Shown in pieces: positions 50,893-62,000 of a stretch of DNA of 64,000 bases. Origin of the DNA: M3007 sp031425035 (GTDB lineage Bacteria; Bacteroidota; Bacteroidia; Chitinophagales; Saprospiraceae); assembly GCA_031425035.1 (NCBI GenBank), contig JANPIN010000040.1, forward strand, positions 104,380 through 168,379, in the 5' to 3' direction. The first letter of the stretch is position 1. Every line of letters starts with the position of its first letter. The notes beneath the pieces are model-generated. The model was not told the origin of the DNA, searched no databases, and saw nothing but the letters and a program-made list of their open reading frames with translations. The translations under genes and the position numbers were made by a program.

Positions 50893-51882
50893 TTACAAAG
50901 GTAAAAACTCGCCGATCTCCAGGCATTTCAGCGTGCCCTGCACGTCCTTTTCCAGGCTGGTGATCCAGCGATGGGGTTCTCCGAAAGGTTCGTCTGACAC
51001 ATCGAAAGTACCGTAGTGCATAGGGATCATCATTTTGCCGCCCAGATCGTGGAAGGCCTGTATAGCTTCCGGGGGATTGGTATGGCTGGTCTGCATGAAC
51101 CACTGTGGCGAATAGGCGCCAATACCCAGCAGTGCAACGTCGATGCCGGGGAAAAGCTCGCCAATTTCCTTGAAATGGGTATCGTAAGCACTGTCGGCGC
51201 CAAAGTAAATGGTTTTGCCATTGGCCCGCAGCAGATAACTTCCCCACAGCATATCGTTCAGATCGAACAGGCCGCGACGCGTCCAGTGCATTGCGGGCAG
51301 GTAGATAATTTCTAGTCCGGGAACCGTGCGGTACTGCTGCCACCAGCCGGCTTCCTGGATGCGGGTACGGGGGGACCAGCCCTGAACGAGGTTGCTGGTT
51401 TGCAGGCCGGTCAACAGGGTCGCGTTCGGATTATTGAACAGGACGGTTTGCAGGCTGGCTTTATCGGCGTGGTCGCGGTGATTATGGGAAAGCAGCACGT
51501 AGTCGAGGCCGCGGATTTTTTCGGCGTTGAAGGGTAGATCCGAAGAACGCTTAATGGGTCCGCAGTTGCCGAAAACGGGATCGGTGAGCAGCAGGCGGCC
51601 GCCGAGACGGATCAGGAAAGTAGCGTGTCCAAGCCAGACAACCCCGTCCTGGTTATGTTTCAAAAAGGAATAGTCGCGATGAATAGGTATGCTCCATTCA
51701 TCCGCCTTTTTTTCGGCTTTTTGTGGCTTACTGCCTAATTGCCAGCGTAGTAACTCCCGATAGGAGCGCTCACTGGATTGTTGCAGATTTTTGTAACGGC
51801 CATTTTCGTCGAGCGGATTGCCGGCCCAATCCGGGTGGATAGTGGGTAGGTCTGGATTGGATATAGGTGATTTTTTGGCCAT
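50893..51882 (-). CDS. metallo-beta-lactamase fold hydrolase (UlaG/NAPE-PLD-like)
   Basis: A 329-residue cytosolic hydrolase. The metal-binding motif YVLLSHNHRDHADKA (HxHxDH) is clear, with GVVWLGHATFLIRLGGRLLL before it and IPMHYGTFD near the C-terminus supplying further ligands. The layout matches the UlaG/NAPE-phospholipase D-like branch of the superfamily. Substrate unknown. The start at 51882 (MAKKSPISNPDLPTIHPDW) fits the family. It stands alone between a terminator cluster and the sigma factor gene. Confidence 0.87.
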   Translation of the reverse strand: MAKKSPISNPDLPTIHPDWAGNPLDENGRYKNLQQSSERSYRELLRWQLGSKPQKAEKKADEWSIPIHRDYSFLKHNQDGVVWLGHATFLIRLGGRLLLTDPVFGNCGPIKRSSDLPFNAEKIRGLDYVLLSHNHRDHADKASLQTVLFNNPNATLLTGLQTSNLVQGWSPRTRIQEAGWWQQYRTVPGLEIIYLPAMHWTRRGLFDLNDMLWGSYLLRANGKTIYFGADSAYDTHFKEIGELFPGIDVALLGIGAYSPQWFMQTSHTNPPEAIQAFHDLGGKMMIPMHYGTFDVSDEPFGEPHRWITSLEKDVQGTLKCLEIGEFLPL

Positions 51883-52086
51883 ATACGAATTGGCGAATTT
51901 GCTTTACGCCAGGATAAGAATATTTAAGAATGTGCAGTAAAACGAAGGGCAGGAATACGAGTAGTTTAGTGTTTGCCTTTTCAATTACGAGCCGCAAGGT
52001 AGGAAGGACTACGCCGGAACCGCGTAATTCAATAAAATGCTTTATCAGAAATTTGAAAAAAAACGCGAAGAAGGCCTAAATGGCCC

Positions 52087-52146
52087 AAAAAAGCCCCGAG
52101 GAAGCGACCCACTCCTATTTATGAGCAAGGTCAACTTCATCGGGGC
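52087..52146 (-). terminator. terminator of the primary sigma factor gene
   Basis: On the reverse strand GCCCCGATGAAG (52146-52135) pairs with CTTCCTCGGGGC (52104-52093) with one mismatch, followed by TTTTTT (52092-52087). It lies about 25 nt after the stop codon at 52172. Confidence 0.75.
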
Positions 52147-52171
52147 GGTGCATACAGGGTCAAATGCGGAA

Positions 52172-53041
52172 TTATCCCAAATACGCTTTAAGTGCTTCCG
52201 TGTTATACGCTTTACGCAGGCGGCGGATCGCGCGTTCCTTGATCTGGCGGACCCGTTCGCGGGTGAGGCCGTAGCGTTCGGCAATTTCTTCCAGATTGAG
52301 GGCTTTATATCCATTCAGGCCGTAGTAGCAGGAAATAACTTCCACTTCCCGGGGCGCCAGGATGTTCATGCCATTGGCGACTTCGTCGCGCAGGCTTTCG
52401 GCCATGAGTTCCATATCCGGTTCCGTAGCGCCATCGGGCATCATGACGTCGAGCATAGTCGCTTCGCCGTCATCATTGCTGGAGAGCGGGGCATCCAGGG
52501 AGACGTGACGCACGGTACCGCGGGTCATCGTTTGGACTTCCTTGATGGTTACGCCCAGCACTTCGGCCAGTTCTTCATCAGAGGGGTCGCGCTCGAAGGC
52601 CTGCACGAAAGAGATGTACGCCTCATTCACTTTACTGTAGGAGCCTACCTTATTGAGCGGCATACGCACAATACGGCTGTTTTCAACGATGGCCTGCAAA
52701 ATGCTCTGGCGGATCCACCAGACGGCATAACTGATGAATTTAAAGCCTTTCGTCTCATCGAAGCGTTTTGCAGCTTTAATCAGGCCGACATTGCCTTCAT
52801 TGATCAGATCGGACAGGCTCAGGCCCTGGTTTTGGTACTGTTTGGCGACGGAAACGACAAAGCGCAGGTTAGCACGCGTCATTGCGTCGAGGGCTTCCTG
52901 GTCTCCTTCCCGAATCCGTTGCGCCAATCGCACTTCTTCTTCCGGCGTAAGCATGGATATTTTCCCGATCTCGTTTAAATATTTATCCAGTGCAGCGCTT
53001 TCGCGGTTGGTTATTTTGTGGGCAATTTTTAACTGACGCAT
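52172..53041 (-). CDS. rpoD: primary RNA polymerase sigma factor (RpoD/SigA type)
   Basis: A 289-residue sigma-70 factor without region 1.1, as is standard for the Bacteroidota housekeeping sigma. Regions visible: 1.2 (ALDKYLNEIGKISMLTPEEE), 2 (NLRFVVSVAKQYQNQGLSLS, then DLINEGNVGLIKAAKRFDET and FISYAVWWIRQSI), 3 (ENSRIVRMPLNKVG), 4 (EIAERYGLTRERVRQIKERA). It recognises the TTG/TAnnTTTG promoters called elsewhere in this window. The start MRQLKIAHKITNRESAALD matches homologues. Single gene with its own terminator. Confidence 0.95.
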   Translation of the reverse strand: MRQLKIAHKITNRESAALDKYLNEIGKISMLTPEEEVRLAQRIREGDQEALDAMTRANLRFVVSVAKQYQNQGLSLSDLINEGNVGLIKAAKRFDETKGFKFISYAVWWIRQSILQAIVENSRIVRMPLNKVGSYSKVNEAYISFVQAFERDPSDEELAEVLGVTIKEVQTMTRGTVRHVSLDAPLSSNDDGEATMLDVMMPDGATEPDMELMAESLRDEVANGMNILAPREVEVISCYYGLNGYKALNLEEIAERYGLTRERVRQIKERAIRRLRKAYNTEALKAYLG

Positions 53042-53496
53042 GATGGATGGTGGTTTTTACTCCAATCAAAACGAATCGAAGTTGGAAAGTTTCGGCGATA
53101 AGAAAAAATTCCGCCACAAAATTGACATTTTTTAGCAATAATGATTGATTCGAGTATGATTTTGACATAACTGCGATTTAATCCTCCCGTTTTGATGAAT
53201 TTCGACCAAACTTTAGCTCGATGGCAGTCCATCTGCTTATGTTTGCATTGTTTTTAATCCGTAATCCACCTTCCCCCGTAATCTTAATGACTCGTTGGTC
53301 GTCTTCGACAGGTTTTCCTTCTTATTAAACTATACTGCGCAATATAAGTTGTTTGCAGCGCAGTCTCATTATCCACAGAAAGAATCCGCGTTTGAACGCC
53401 AAGGGAACAGACATATCCTGAATTCACTTTGGCTTGTTCACCAGAAACCGAGGCTGGCGCTTTAGTAGCGCTACACGGTGTTTAACTCGTTTAAAC
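53042..53496. other. 455-bp divergent intergenic region upstream of the giant surface protein
   Basis: It should contain promoters for the sigma factor gene and the giant secreted protein gene. I found no confident promoter match. A small hairpin (GCGCT...AGCGC, 53457-53471) precedes the giant gene by about 25 nt. No coding frame of note. Confidence 0.45.
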
Positions 53497-56400
53497 ATGC
53501 GGATATTTATGGGTATTTTTACAAAAAACTATTTCCCTTTCTTACTATGTTTACTAACCGGTCTGGAAAGCTATGCGCAGACACCGGCAGTCATCATTAC
53601 TTCCAACGCGCCACTCTGTGCCGGTACTGCCAGCCTGCAGTTGAATGAAACCGGAGGTGCAGCCGTCAGCTGGAGCTGGTCCGGGCCCAATACATTTAGC
53701 TCCACGCTGCAAAATCCGGTCATTCCAAATCCGACGGTAGCAGCTGCCGGTCTTTATTCCGTAACCGTTACCAATGTTAGCGGTCAAATAGCGGTGGCTT
53801 CGCTCAACGTAGCTATTAATCCGGTCCCTGATGTCAATCTTATCACCAACCAGGTTCTCTGTAACGGCGCATTGACCTTACCGGTCACTTTCAGCGGCAC
53901 TGTACCCGGCACTCAGTTTAGCTGGACCAACACCAATGATACGATTGGTCTGGCGGCTTCCGGCTCAGGTAATATTGCTGCCTTTACGGCAAAAAACACT
54001 AAAATCGTGCCGGTAACCGCACTTGTAGCCGTTACGCCACAATATGCCGCTAATGGATTAACCTGCACGGGTACGCCCCAGGTTTTTTCCTATACCGTGC
54101 TGCCTACGCCGGTGGTTAATGCCGGTCCGGACATACCCATTTGCGCCGGTGGCAACACCACTTTATCCGCTACCGGCGGGGTGTCGTGCAGCTGGTCGCC
54201 TGCTACCGGCCTGAGCAATGCCGCTACCTGCAATCCTGTGGCTAGTCCGAGTCAAAACACCTTCTACACCGTGACCGTCACGGGCTCGAACGGTTGTACC
54301 GGCACGGATGGCCTAACGGTCAATATTCACGTACCTAAACCCCTGACCTGCAACAACCTGATCATCCTTTCGCTGGACCAGACCGGGACGGCGATGATTA
54401 CCCCCGATATGATTTTACAGGGTGGTACGCTGGATGACGCCGTGTTTTCGATAAACATCACCACGACGACGGGTGTACCGGTGGCCAATCCGGTGGGTTG
54501 CGGGAATATTGGACAAACCCTCACGGTTAAGGTGACGGATATTTGTAACAACCTCAACTGCTCCGGTACCCTGAAAGTGGAAGACAAACTGGCTCCGCAG
54601 CTCACCTGTACCAATATTGATCTTTCCTGCGCCGTAACGACCTACACGCCGGCCTTTTTAAAAGACAGTCTGGGCATAACAGCAGCCTATCCGGTAGTGC
54701 TGGAAAACTGCGGAGCCTACACGCTCAAATATCTGGATACCTGGAACGACCTGGGTTGTAGCGGTACATTTAACGGGATTAGCGACCTGAGCGCCTACTT
54801 GGTGCGTAAATGGACGGCAACCGACAGCCATGGCAACAGTTCCACCTGCATGCAGTATATATATTTCCGGCGGCTGCACCTCAGCGACCTGAGTATGCCG
54901 GCGGCGTCCCCAACGGTCCCTTGTTCCAATCCGGACGTTAGTGAAACGAAACTCGGCGTGCCTTACTACAGCCAGTTCGGGCGCCAGTTTCCCTTGTATC
55001 CCAATACTTCTTTTTGTGAAATGAATGCCGTTTACGGGGACCAGTTACTGCCCATATGCGACGGTTCCTTTCAGGTGAAACGGACCTGGACCATTTACGA
55101 ATGGTGCCTGCCGACCGGACCGAAGAACCCATTGATTTACATACAGTTGATCAATGTGGCCGATATTAGCGGGCCGCAGTTCGTTTGTCCGGCGAACCTC
55201 AGCGTGAGTACCGATCCGTTTACCTGTTGCGCTACGGTCGATTTACCGGATGTGATCCTGACCGATAACTGCTCCCGCGTCAATAAATTCTCGGCGCAAA
55301 TCATCACCTATGAATATTACACCGGCGTGCAGACCGGCTCTTTCGACCTGGCGGGTACGCTGACGACCTTTCCGGGCAACAACCTGTGGACACCCGATAC
55401 GCTGGGCCAAATGGGCAATTCCGCCTGCCTGCCACAAGGCGTTCATACCGTGACCTATAAAGCCCTCGATGACTGCGGCAATACATCGAGCTGCTCGTTC
55501 CAGCTGACGGTGGCCGACCTGGTGCCGCCCATAGCCTCCTGCGATGAAACGACGGTGGTGGGCATTGGCGGCGACGATCCAGCCGATTGTTATACGCCGG
55601 CCAACGGCTCCAGCGGCGCCGGGGTGACGTATGTGCCCGCCGCCAACTTCAACGATGGCTCTTTCGATAATTGTAACGCCGTGTATTTTACCGTTCGTCG
55701 TATGGCGCCGTACTCTGGGTGCATTGAAGGGCTGAGTCATGATTCCTGTTATGGAGGCCTGAGCGAATACCAGCGGGCCATTGCCGAAAACGATTCGATC
55801 AAATTTTACTGCTGTGAAATTGGTACTTCCCAGACAGTGATCCTGCGCGTGTACCAGGTGGACGTAAATGGGAACATCCTGAATGGCCCGAATGGTACGC
55901 CGGTATACAATGAGTGTATGGTGCAGGTGGAAGTGCAGGACAAGATCAAACCGGTATGTGTTCCGCCGGCCAATTTTACGGTTTCCTGCGAGGCCTTCGA
56001 TCCGCAGCTAACCCTGTACAGTTTTGCCACGGCTTCCGATAACTGCTGCCTGGATACGATCACCCATACGGCAAATTACTCGCAGTTCGATACCGTCTGT
56101 AACCGCGGCACCGTGGTTCGCACCTTCCGGGCCTTCGATTGTGCGGGACAAAGCAGCTCCTGTACCCAGCGTATAGTCGTGGACTATGCCCAGAATTATT
56201 TTATAAAAATGCCCGACGACAAGATCGTACTCAGCTGCGATGGTACCGGTAATTACGGAATACCAACCTTTTTCGGGGAAGATTGCGAACTGCTGGGCTA
56301 TTCCTATGAAGACGAACTGTTCACGGTTGTACCCGATGCGTGTTATAAACTGGAGCGAACCTGGACGATTATCAACTGGTGTACTTATAATCCTAACCTG

Positions 56401-58767
56401 GGTTGTACCAACGTGCCCAATCCCAACCCGTCGACCACGCTGAACAGTCCGAACAACCTCCGGGCGCCGGTGCTGTCGCCGGCCGGTACGCTGGGACCCT
56501 GGGCGCCGACGATCGTGAACCTGGAGCCGAATTCGCCAACTATGACGAATTTCAGCGAGTTCTGGTCGCCCAACGCCAATTGTTACATCTACAAACAGAT
56601 CATCAAGATTCTGGATAACCAGGATCCGGTGATCGATAACTGCCCCTCTGGTCCGGTGGAGGTTTGCGATCTCAGTCCGAATACGCCCGATCTCTGGAAT
56701 GACCCGATTTGGTATGAGGTGACTACCGCTTCCCATGATCTGTGCGAAGCGCCGACGGACCTCAGCATTACGGCTTTCGATTCCTGCTCCGGTTTGAACG
56801 TGACTGCGCATTTTCTGCTATTTCTCGATCTGGACAATGATGGAACGATGGAGACCGTGGTCAACAGTGAAGACCTTCCGCCGGTGGGCATAGTAAATTT
56901 TGGAAATGCGCTGAATCCTAATTTTCAGGGAGGTAGCCCGCGGCCCTTCGATCAGCGGAACGTGCCGGCGGGGGATAAATTCCGATTTAGCGTGCTGAGC
57001 GGCACCAATCCGGCGGGTACTAAAATGACCTTTTCGCTGCGTTTTAACACGATTAATGCGCCGACGACCTATACCATACCGGAGTTGCCATACGGCACCC
57101 ATCGCATGGAATGGATCGTGGAAGACGGCTGTGGAAACTTCAAAACCTGCAAATACAATTTTACCGTACGGGACTGCAAAGCGCCAACGGTGGTGTGCAC
57201 GAACGGGTTGAGCGTCAATATTATGCCTACCCAGATGGTGCAGTTATGGGCAACCGATTTCTTACAGTATGCCAGTGATAACTGTACGCCGACCAGTTTG
57301 CTGAAATACGCGGTGCGCCGGGTCGGATCGGGTAGTGGGTTCCCATTGCTGGCCAATGGGCAGCCGCAGACCAGCGTGGTATTTACCTGTGCCGATCTTG
57401 GTATGCAGCAGGTGGAACTATGGGCGATGGATCTGGCGGGCAACGCTGATTATTGCGTGACCTTTGTCCTGGTTCAGGACAACAATGCAAACTGTCCGGC
57501 GGCGCCGGCGGTCGTGGCCGGCATATTGGCTACCGAAGCCAGCGAGGGTCTGGAGGATGCTACAGTCAATCTGATCGGCTCCGATCCGGCGGCTTCGCTG
57601 TTCAGTTATATCGAGTTGACGGATAATGACGGTCATTTTGCCTTTGATAATGCCGTGCCGAGCGGTTCCAATATCACCGTGACGCCAACCAAAGATGACA
57701 ACCCGCTGAACGGCGTTTCCACGTATGATCTGGTCCTTATTTCCCGGCATATATTGGGTTTGGAGCCTATTACGACCCCTTACCGGATGATTGCTGCGGA
57801 TGCCAACAAGTCCGGCTCCATTACCACTTTCGACATTGTGGAGTTGCGGAAACTGATCCTGGGCATTTATCAGGACTTACCAGCCAACACCTCCTGGCGG
57901 TTTGTGGACAAGAAGTACGCGTTTCCGAATGAGGCCAATCCGTTTGAGGGCGTTTTCCCGGAGAATAAATCGGTGGCCAATTTTCAACCCAGCTCTACGT
58001 CCTTCAATTTCGTGGCGGTGAAAGTGGGCGACGTGAATGGCAATGCTTTTGCCAACAGTTTCCAGACGACGGAAGACCGTTCGTCGGGTACGCTGTTGTT
58101 AGATGTATTGGCTTGTGAAAAGAAAACTACCGGCGGTTTTGTGCAGGCTGGAGAAATATTTGCGCTCACGTTCAGCGCTACGGAAGTGGTGGAGGGTGGC
58201 CAGTTCACGCTACAGTATCCGGGTTTGGAAGTGCTTGGTCTGGAACCGGATGCGCCCTTACGCAACGATAATTTTGCCATTTTTAATCAGGAGCAGGCGC
58301 TGACTACGGCCTGGGAAACCAATGTGCCGGCCCGGTTTATCGTACGTTTCCGGGCGTTACAATCGGGCGAACTGAGTCAGATGCTGCGGATATCGAGCCG
58401 GATTACGCGGGCGGAGGCTTATGCTTTGGCCACGCCGGATCGTCTGGATGTGGCCTTGCAGTTTCATAATAACGGAGAAGCCAGTGTTACGGGCGTCGGT
58501 TTTGAGTTGTATCAGAATGAGCCGAACCCCTTTGCGGGCCGTACCGTGCTCCGTTTTCATTTACCCGAAGCGACTGCGGCGACCCTGAGCGTTTCGGATG
58601 CGACGGGCCGGGTATGTTGGACGCAGCGCGGCGATTTTGCGGCAGGATACCACCGCGTAGTGCTGGAAGGGGCGCAACTGCCGGCGTCCGGCTTATTATA
58701 TTATCAACTGGACACGCCGACGGGACACACCGCCGGGAAAATGATCCGGCAGGAGGAAGGGAAATGA
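53497..58767 (+). CDS. giant type IX secreted surface protein with PKD/HYR-like and dockerin-like domains
   Basis: About 1756 residues. A signal peptide (FTKNYFPFLLCLLTGLESYA) is followed by Ig/PKD-like domains (APLCAGTASLQL, DIPICAGGNTTLSATGG), then several HYR-like domains with paired cysteines and the recurring DNC, TCxxDxS and TVxDxxxPxxxC patterns. Near 1400-1500 is a dockerin-like segment with two calcium-loop-like units (DLVLISRHILGLE; ADANKSGSITTFDIVELRKL) and GDVNGNAFA. The C-terminus (GFELYQNEPNPFAGRTVLRF) is a type A sorting domain for type IX secretion. Likely adhesin or matrix protein; no enzyme domain seen. Confidence 0.85.
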   Translation: MRIFMGIFTKNYFPFLLCLLTGLESYAQTPAVIITSNAPLCAGTASLQLNETGGAAVSWSWSGPNTFSSTLQNPVIPNPTVAAAGLYSVTVTNVSGQIAVASLNVAINPVPDVNLITNQVLCNGALTLPVTFSGTVPGTQFSWTNTNDTIGLAASGSGNIAAFTAKNTKIVPVTALVAVTPQYAANGLTCTGTPQVFSYTVLPTPVVNAGPDIPICAGGNTTLSATGGVSCSWSPATGLSNAATCNPVASPSQNTFYTVTVTGSNGCTGTDGLTVNIHVPKPLTCNNLIILSLDQTGTAMITPDMILQGGTLDDAVFSINITTTTGVPVANPVGCGNIGQTLTVKVTDICNNLNCSGTLKVEDKLAPQLTCTNIDLSCAVTTYTPAFLKDSLGITAAYPVVLENCGAYTLKYLDTWNDLGCSGTFNGISDLSAYLVRKWTATDSHGNSSTCMQYIYFRRLHLSDLSMPAASPTVPCSNPDVSETKLGVPYYSQFGRQFPLYPNTSFCEMNAVYGDQLLPICDGSFQVKRTWTIYEWCLPTGPKNPLIYIQLINVADISGPQFVCPANLSVSTDPFTCCATVDLPDVILTDNCSRVNKFSAQIITYEYYTGVQTGSFDLAGTLTTFPGNNLWTPDTLGQMGNSACLPQGVHTVTYKALDDCGNTSSCSFQLTVADLVPPIASCDETTVVGIGGDDPADCYTPANGSSGAGVTYVPAANFNDGSFDNCNAVYFTVRRMAPYSGCIEGLSHDSCYGGLSEYQRAIAENDSIKFYCCEIGTSQTVILRVYQVDVNGNILNGPNGTPVYNECMVQVEVQDKIKPVCVPPANFTVSCEAFDPQLTLYSFATASDNCCLDTITHTANYSQFDTVCNRGTVVRTFRAFDCAGQSSSCTQRIVVDYAQNYFIKMPDDKIVLSCDGTGNYGIPTFFGEDCELLGYSYEDELFTVVPDACYKLERTWTIINWCTYNPNLGCTNVPNPNPSTTLNSPNNLRAPVLSPAGTLGPWAPTIVNLEPNSPTMTNFSEFWSPNANCYIYKQIIKILDNQDPVIDNCPSGPVEVCDLSPNTPDLWNDPIWYEVTTASHDLCEAPTDLSITAFDSCSGLNVTAHFLLFLDLDNDGTMETVVNSEDLPPVGIVNFGNALNPNFQGGSPRPFDQRNVPAGDKFRFSVLSGTNPAGTKMTFSLRFNTINAPTTYTIPELPYGTHRMEWIVEDGCGNFKTCKYNFTVRDCKAPTVVCTNGLSVNIMPTQMVQLWATDFLQYASDNCTPTSLLKYAVRRVGSGSGFPLLANGQPQTSVVFTCADLGMQQVELWAMDLAGNADYCVTFVLVQDNNANCPAAPAVVAGILATEASEGLEDATVNLIGSDPAASLFSYIELTDNDGHFAFDNAVPSGSNITVTPTKDDNPLNGVSTYDLVLISRHILGLEPITTPYRMIAADANKSGSITTFDIVELRKLILGIYQDLPANTSWRFVDKKYAFPNEANPFEGVFPENKSVANFQPSSTSFNFVAVKVGDVNGNAFANSFQTTEDRSSGTLLLDVLACEKKTTGGFVQAGEIFALTFSATEVVEGGQFTLQYPGLEVLGLEPDAPLRNDNFAIFNQEQALTTAWETNVPARFIVRFRALQSGELSQMLRISSRITRAEAYALATPDRLDVALQFHNNGEASVTGVGFELYQNEPNPFAGRTVLRFHLPEATAATLSVSDATGRVCWTQRGDFAAGYHRVVLEGAQLPASGLLYYQLDTPTGHTAGKMIRQEEGK

Positions 58768-58822
58768 GGCGCGCTTTTTGCTGCTTTTTATAAACTTAAT
58801 ACTCCACTTTATTGAGAGCTGC

Positions 58823-58830
58823 TATCTTTG
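58823..58830 (+). promoter_or_regulatory. candidate -7 element upstream of the second giant gene
   Basis: TATCTTTG matches TAnnTTTG exactly, about 220 nt before the start codon at 59051, which would give a long leader. No TTG at the expected -33 distance. Confidence 0.35.
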
Positions 58831-59050
58831 TCCGTGTTTTAATCTTTAATCCAATTGATCTCATGACTAGTTTGGGCAGTTCCTGCACCCTTCTGTTTTT
58901 GTAAAGCCTGACCTGCATCCACGTCAGTTTTTCACTAAAGGATATGTGCGTACAACCAAAATGGTCAGCCACCCAGACTGATTATTATTTGGCTTTGTAA
59001 GCAATTCACCCGGCTTATTGCTTCGGCGTAGCTGGAACAACATATCTTTT

Positions 59051-62000
59051 ATGCGCAATAATTTTACCTTCCTTACCTATTTCAAGCTGGTCAGCCTGCT
59101 GACATTTTTTTATCTCTCGTCTACCGGTTTGTCCGCCCAACTCCTCCTAACGGAAGGAACTCCGTCCTCCACTATCACTTTTAGTAGTGCAACACAGGTT
59201 TCCGTGGGCACCAACCCGGGATCAGCCTATGCCGGCACCGGTTTTTCACCCAACCCCATCGTTGCCGGCCGTTTAAACTCGAATGCCTGGTCGGTTAGTG
59301 GCTGGAGTGATGGCGCCTTAGCTTTCGGAGGTACCAACACTGCCGGTGATTATGCACGGGGCTCCACCGCGGTGGCAGTCACTACCGGTGGTATGTATGC
59401 TTTTACCGGTTCTCCCCAGAGCGCCACCAACCCTGCCCTGATGATTCAGCCGGGAGGCAGCGATTTTGCGCCTGGAACCTTGACCTTGCGCATACAGAAT
59501 ACCGGAACGACCAATATTACCCAGCTGGCTATTTCTTACAATCTTTTTGTCCGGAATGATCAGTTACGTGGTAACTCTTTCAATTTTTCGCATTCCGCTG
59601 ATAACAGTACATATATCACGGTGCCGGCGCTGGACTATACTTCTCCTGCAGCCAGCGACGCACTAGGGTGGGTGCAGGTTGGTGGATCGCCTTCCCGGTC
59701 GACAACCATTACCGGTCTGAACATTGCGCCGAACAGTTATTATTACATCCGCTGGAACAGTGCGGACGTTAATGGCAGCGGATCTCGTGATGAGTTCGGT
59801 TTAGATGACATAACTGTTAGTGCTACTTATGTGTGCAACCTGGCCAGCGCCGGTCTCTTCGACGTGCACTGCGAGAACAACGCGGAAACCTCCAACCCGG
59901 CCGACGACTATATCTGGTTCCAACTCAACCCGACCGGCACCAGCCTGGGTACGGGCTATAACGTTACGGTAAACACGGGTTCCGTCCTGTTGAACGGTAC
60001 GACTGCGGCCACCAACGTACCTTATGGTTCGAGCAATTTTTTCCGGCTACAGGCGGGTTCTGCGGGCGGCGGTAACGTGACTATTACGATAACGGACGCT
60101 ACTACTGGCGCCGCGTGCTCGATTACTGCTTTAGTGGTTGATCCGGGTTCCTGCTCCGCCACCTTTACCTGCTCTCTGACGAGTAGCGGATTAAGCGGTG
60201 TGGCCTGCAATAACAATGGATCAACGGGGAATGCTGCCGATGATTACATTGTATTTTCTCTTAATCCCGGCGGAAGCAACTTGACGACCTACAGCCTGAC
60301 GGTGAGCAGTGGTACGGTTACCCTGAGCGGCGGGAGTCCAGCTACCAATATTTCTTATGGCCTGCCAACCTCTTTTCGCCTGCAGGGTGGTTCGGCCGGC
60401 GGCGGTAACGTCACGGTATTTATTACCGATGATGATGATGCCGATTGCGTGTTTTCCGTACCGATCATTGATCCGGGTAGTTGTTCCGTACCGACCTGTT
60501 CCCTGATGGTGACTTGCCCTCCTCAGCCGACCGGCATCTTCAATTGCAATAACCCCCTCCCTGCGGCGGTCACGACACTAGCCGGGTTTCAGGCCTTGGG
60601 CGGAAGTATTAACGGAAACCCCTGTGGCACAATAGTCGTCACCTCGACTACACCCGCGATCAATAATTGTTCGACTACCGTAGTTGCCCGCACCTACACC
60701 ATCTTTGACGACCTGCCCCCCGCCAACGGTATACTGGATGCGGGAGAGACTTCCTTTACCTGTACGCTGAACTATACGTACACACCCGATCAAACGCCGC
60801 CGACTTTAACCTGCCCGCCGTCGGGTACCACGGTCTCCTGTGCTTCCGACGTACCGGCCCCCAATACGGCCCTGGTAACCGGTCTTTCCGATAACTGTAG
60901 CGGTAACCCCACGGTAACGTTTGTTACGGATCAGATTTCTAATCAAAGCTGTCCCAATCGCTTTAATATTCTCCGTTTCTACCGGGCGACAGATGCATGT
61001 AATAACTCCGCAAGTTGTTCCCAATCGATCACGGTCAATGATCAGACGGCGCCGACCTTCAACCCTTCACCGGCGCTTCCCGCCAATATTACCATTTCCT
61101 GCACCGATGCCCTGCCCATAGCGCCCATGCTGACGGGTCAGGATAATTGTGCCGGCGCCGGAACGGTACCGAGTGTAATCTGGATCAACGAGATCCACTA
61201 CGATAATGTCGGTGTGGACGTTGGAGAGTTTGTGGAAATAGCGGGTACGGCGGGTATAAATCTGGCTGATTATCAGATCATTTTATATAATGGTACCGGT
61301 GGGGTAGTGTACACGACCACAACCCTCACCGGGACGATCGATAATGAAGGCAGTGGATTTGGCGCACAGTCCTTTAGCTATCCCTCCAATGGTATTCAAA
61401 ATGGTTCGCCGGATGCCCTTGCTCTGTACCAGATTTCCACGAACATGGTGATCCAGTTCCTGAGTTATGAGGGCGTATTCCAGGCGACCAATGGTCCGGC
61501 TACGGGTATGTTTTCCACCGACATCGGCGTGCAGGAACTGGGCAGCGAACCGGTAGGGCTTTCCCTGCAACTGACCGGAAGTGGCCAGGTGTACAGCAAC
61601 TTCAACTGGGTAGGCCCCATTGCGCAGTCCCCCGGTACGCTGAATGCCGGCCAGACCATCACGCCATTACCGGCTTCCATTCCGGCTGTTGCTATGCAGA
61701 CCCAAGTGGCAGGCCCCTGCGCCGGTTCGCGCATCGTTACCCGTACCTGGACCCTGTCCGATGCCTGTAACAACCAGACTATTCATACCCAGACCATTAC
61801 GGTTACCGATACGGAAGCCCCGGTACTAACGCCTACGCCGGCGAACATCACCATTTCCTGTAGCGATCCGGTGCCTGCTCCGCCTGCGGTGGTGGCTACC
61901 GATGCCTGCGACCCGGCGGGTATAGTGAATGGTCCGGTCTGGATCAATGAAATTCACTATGACAATGCGGGTGGGGACGTTAATGAATTTGTGGAAATTG

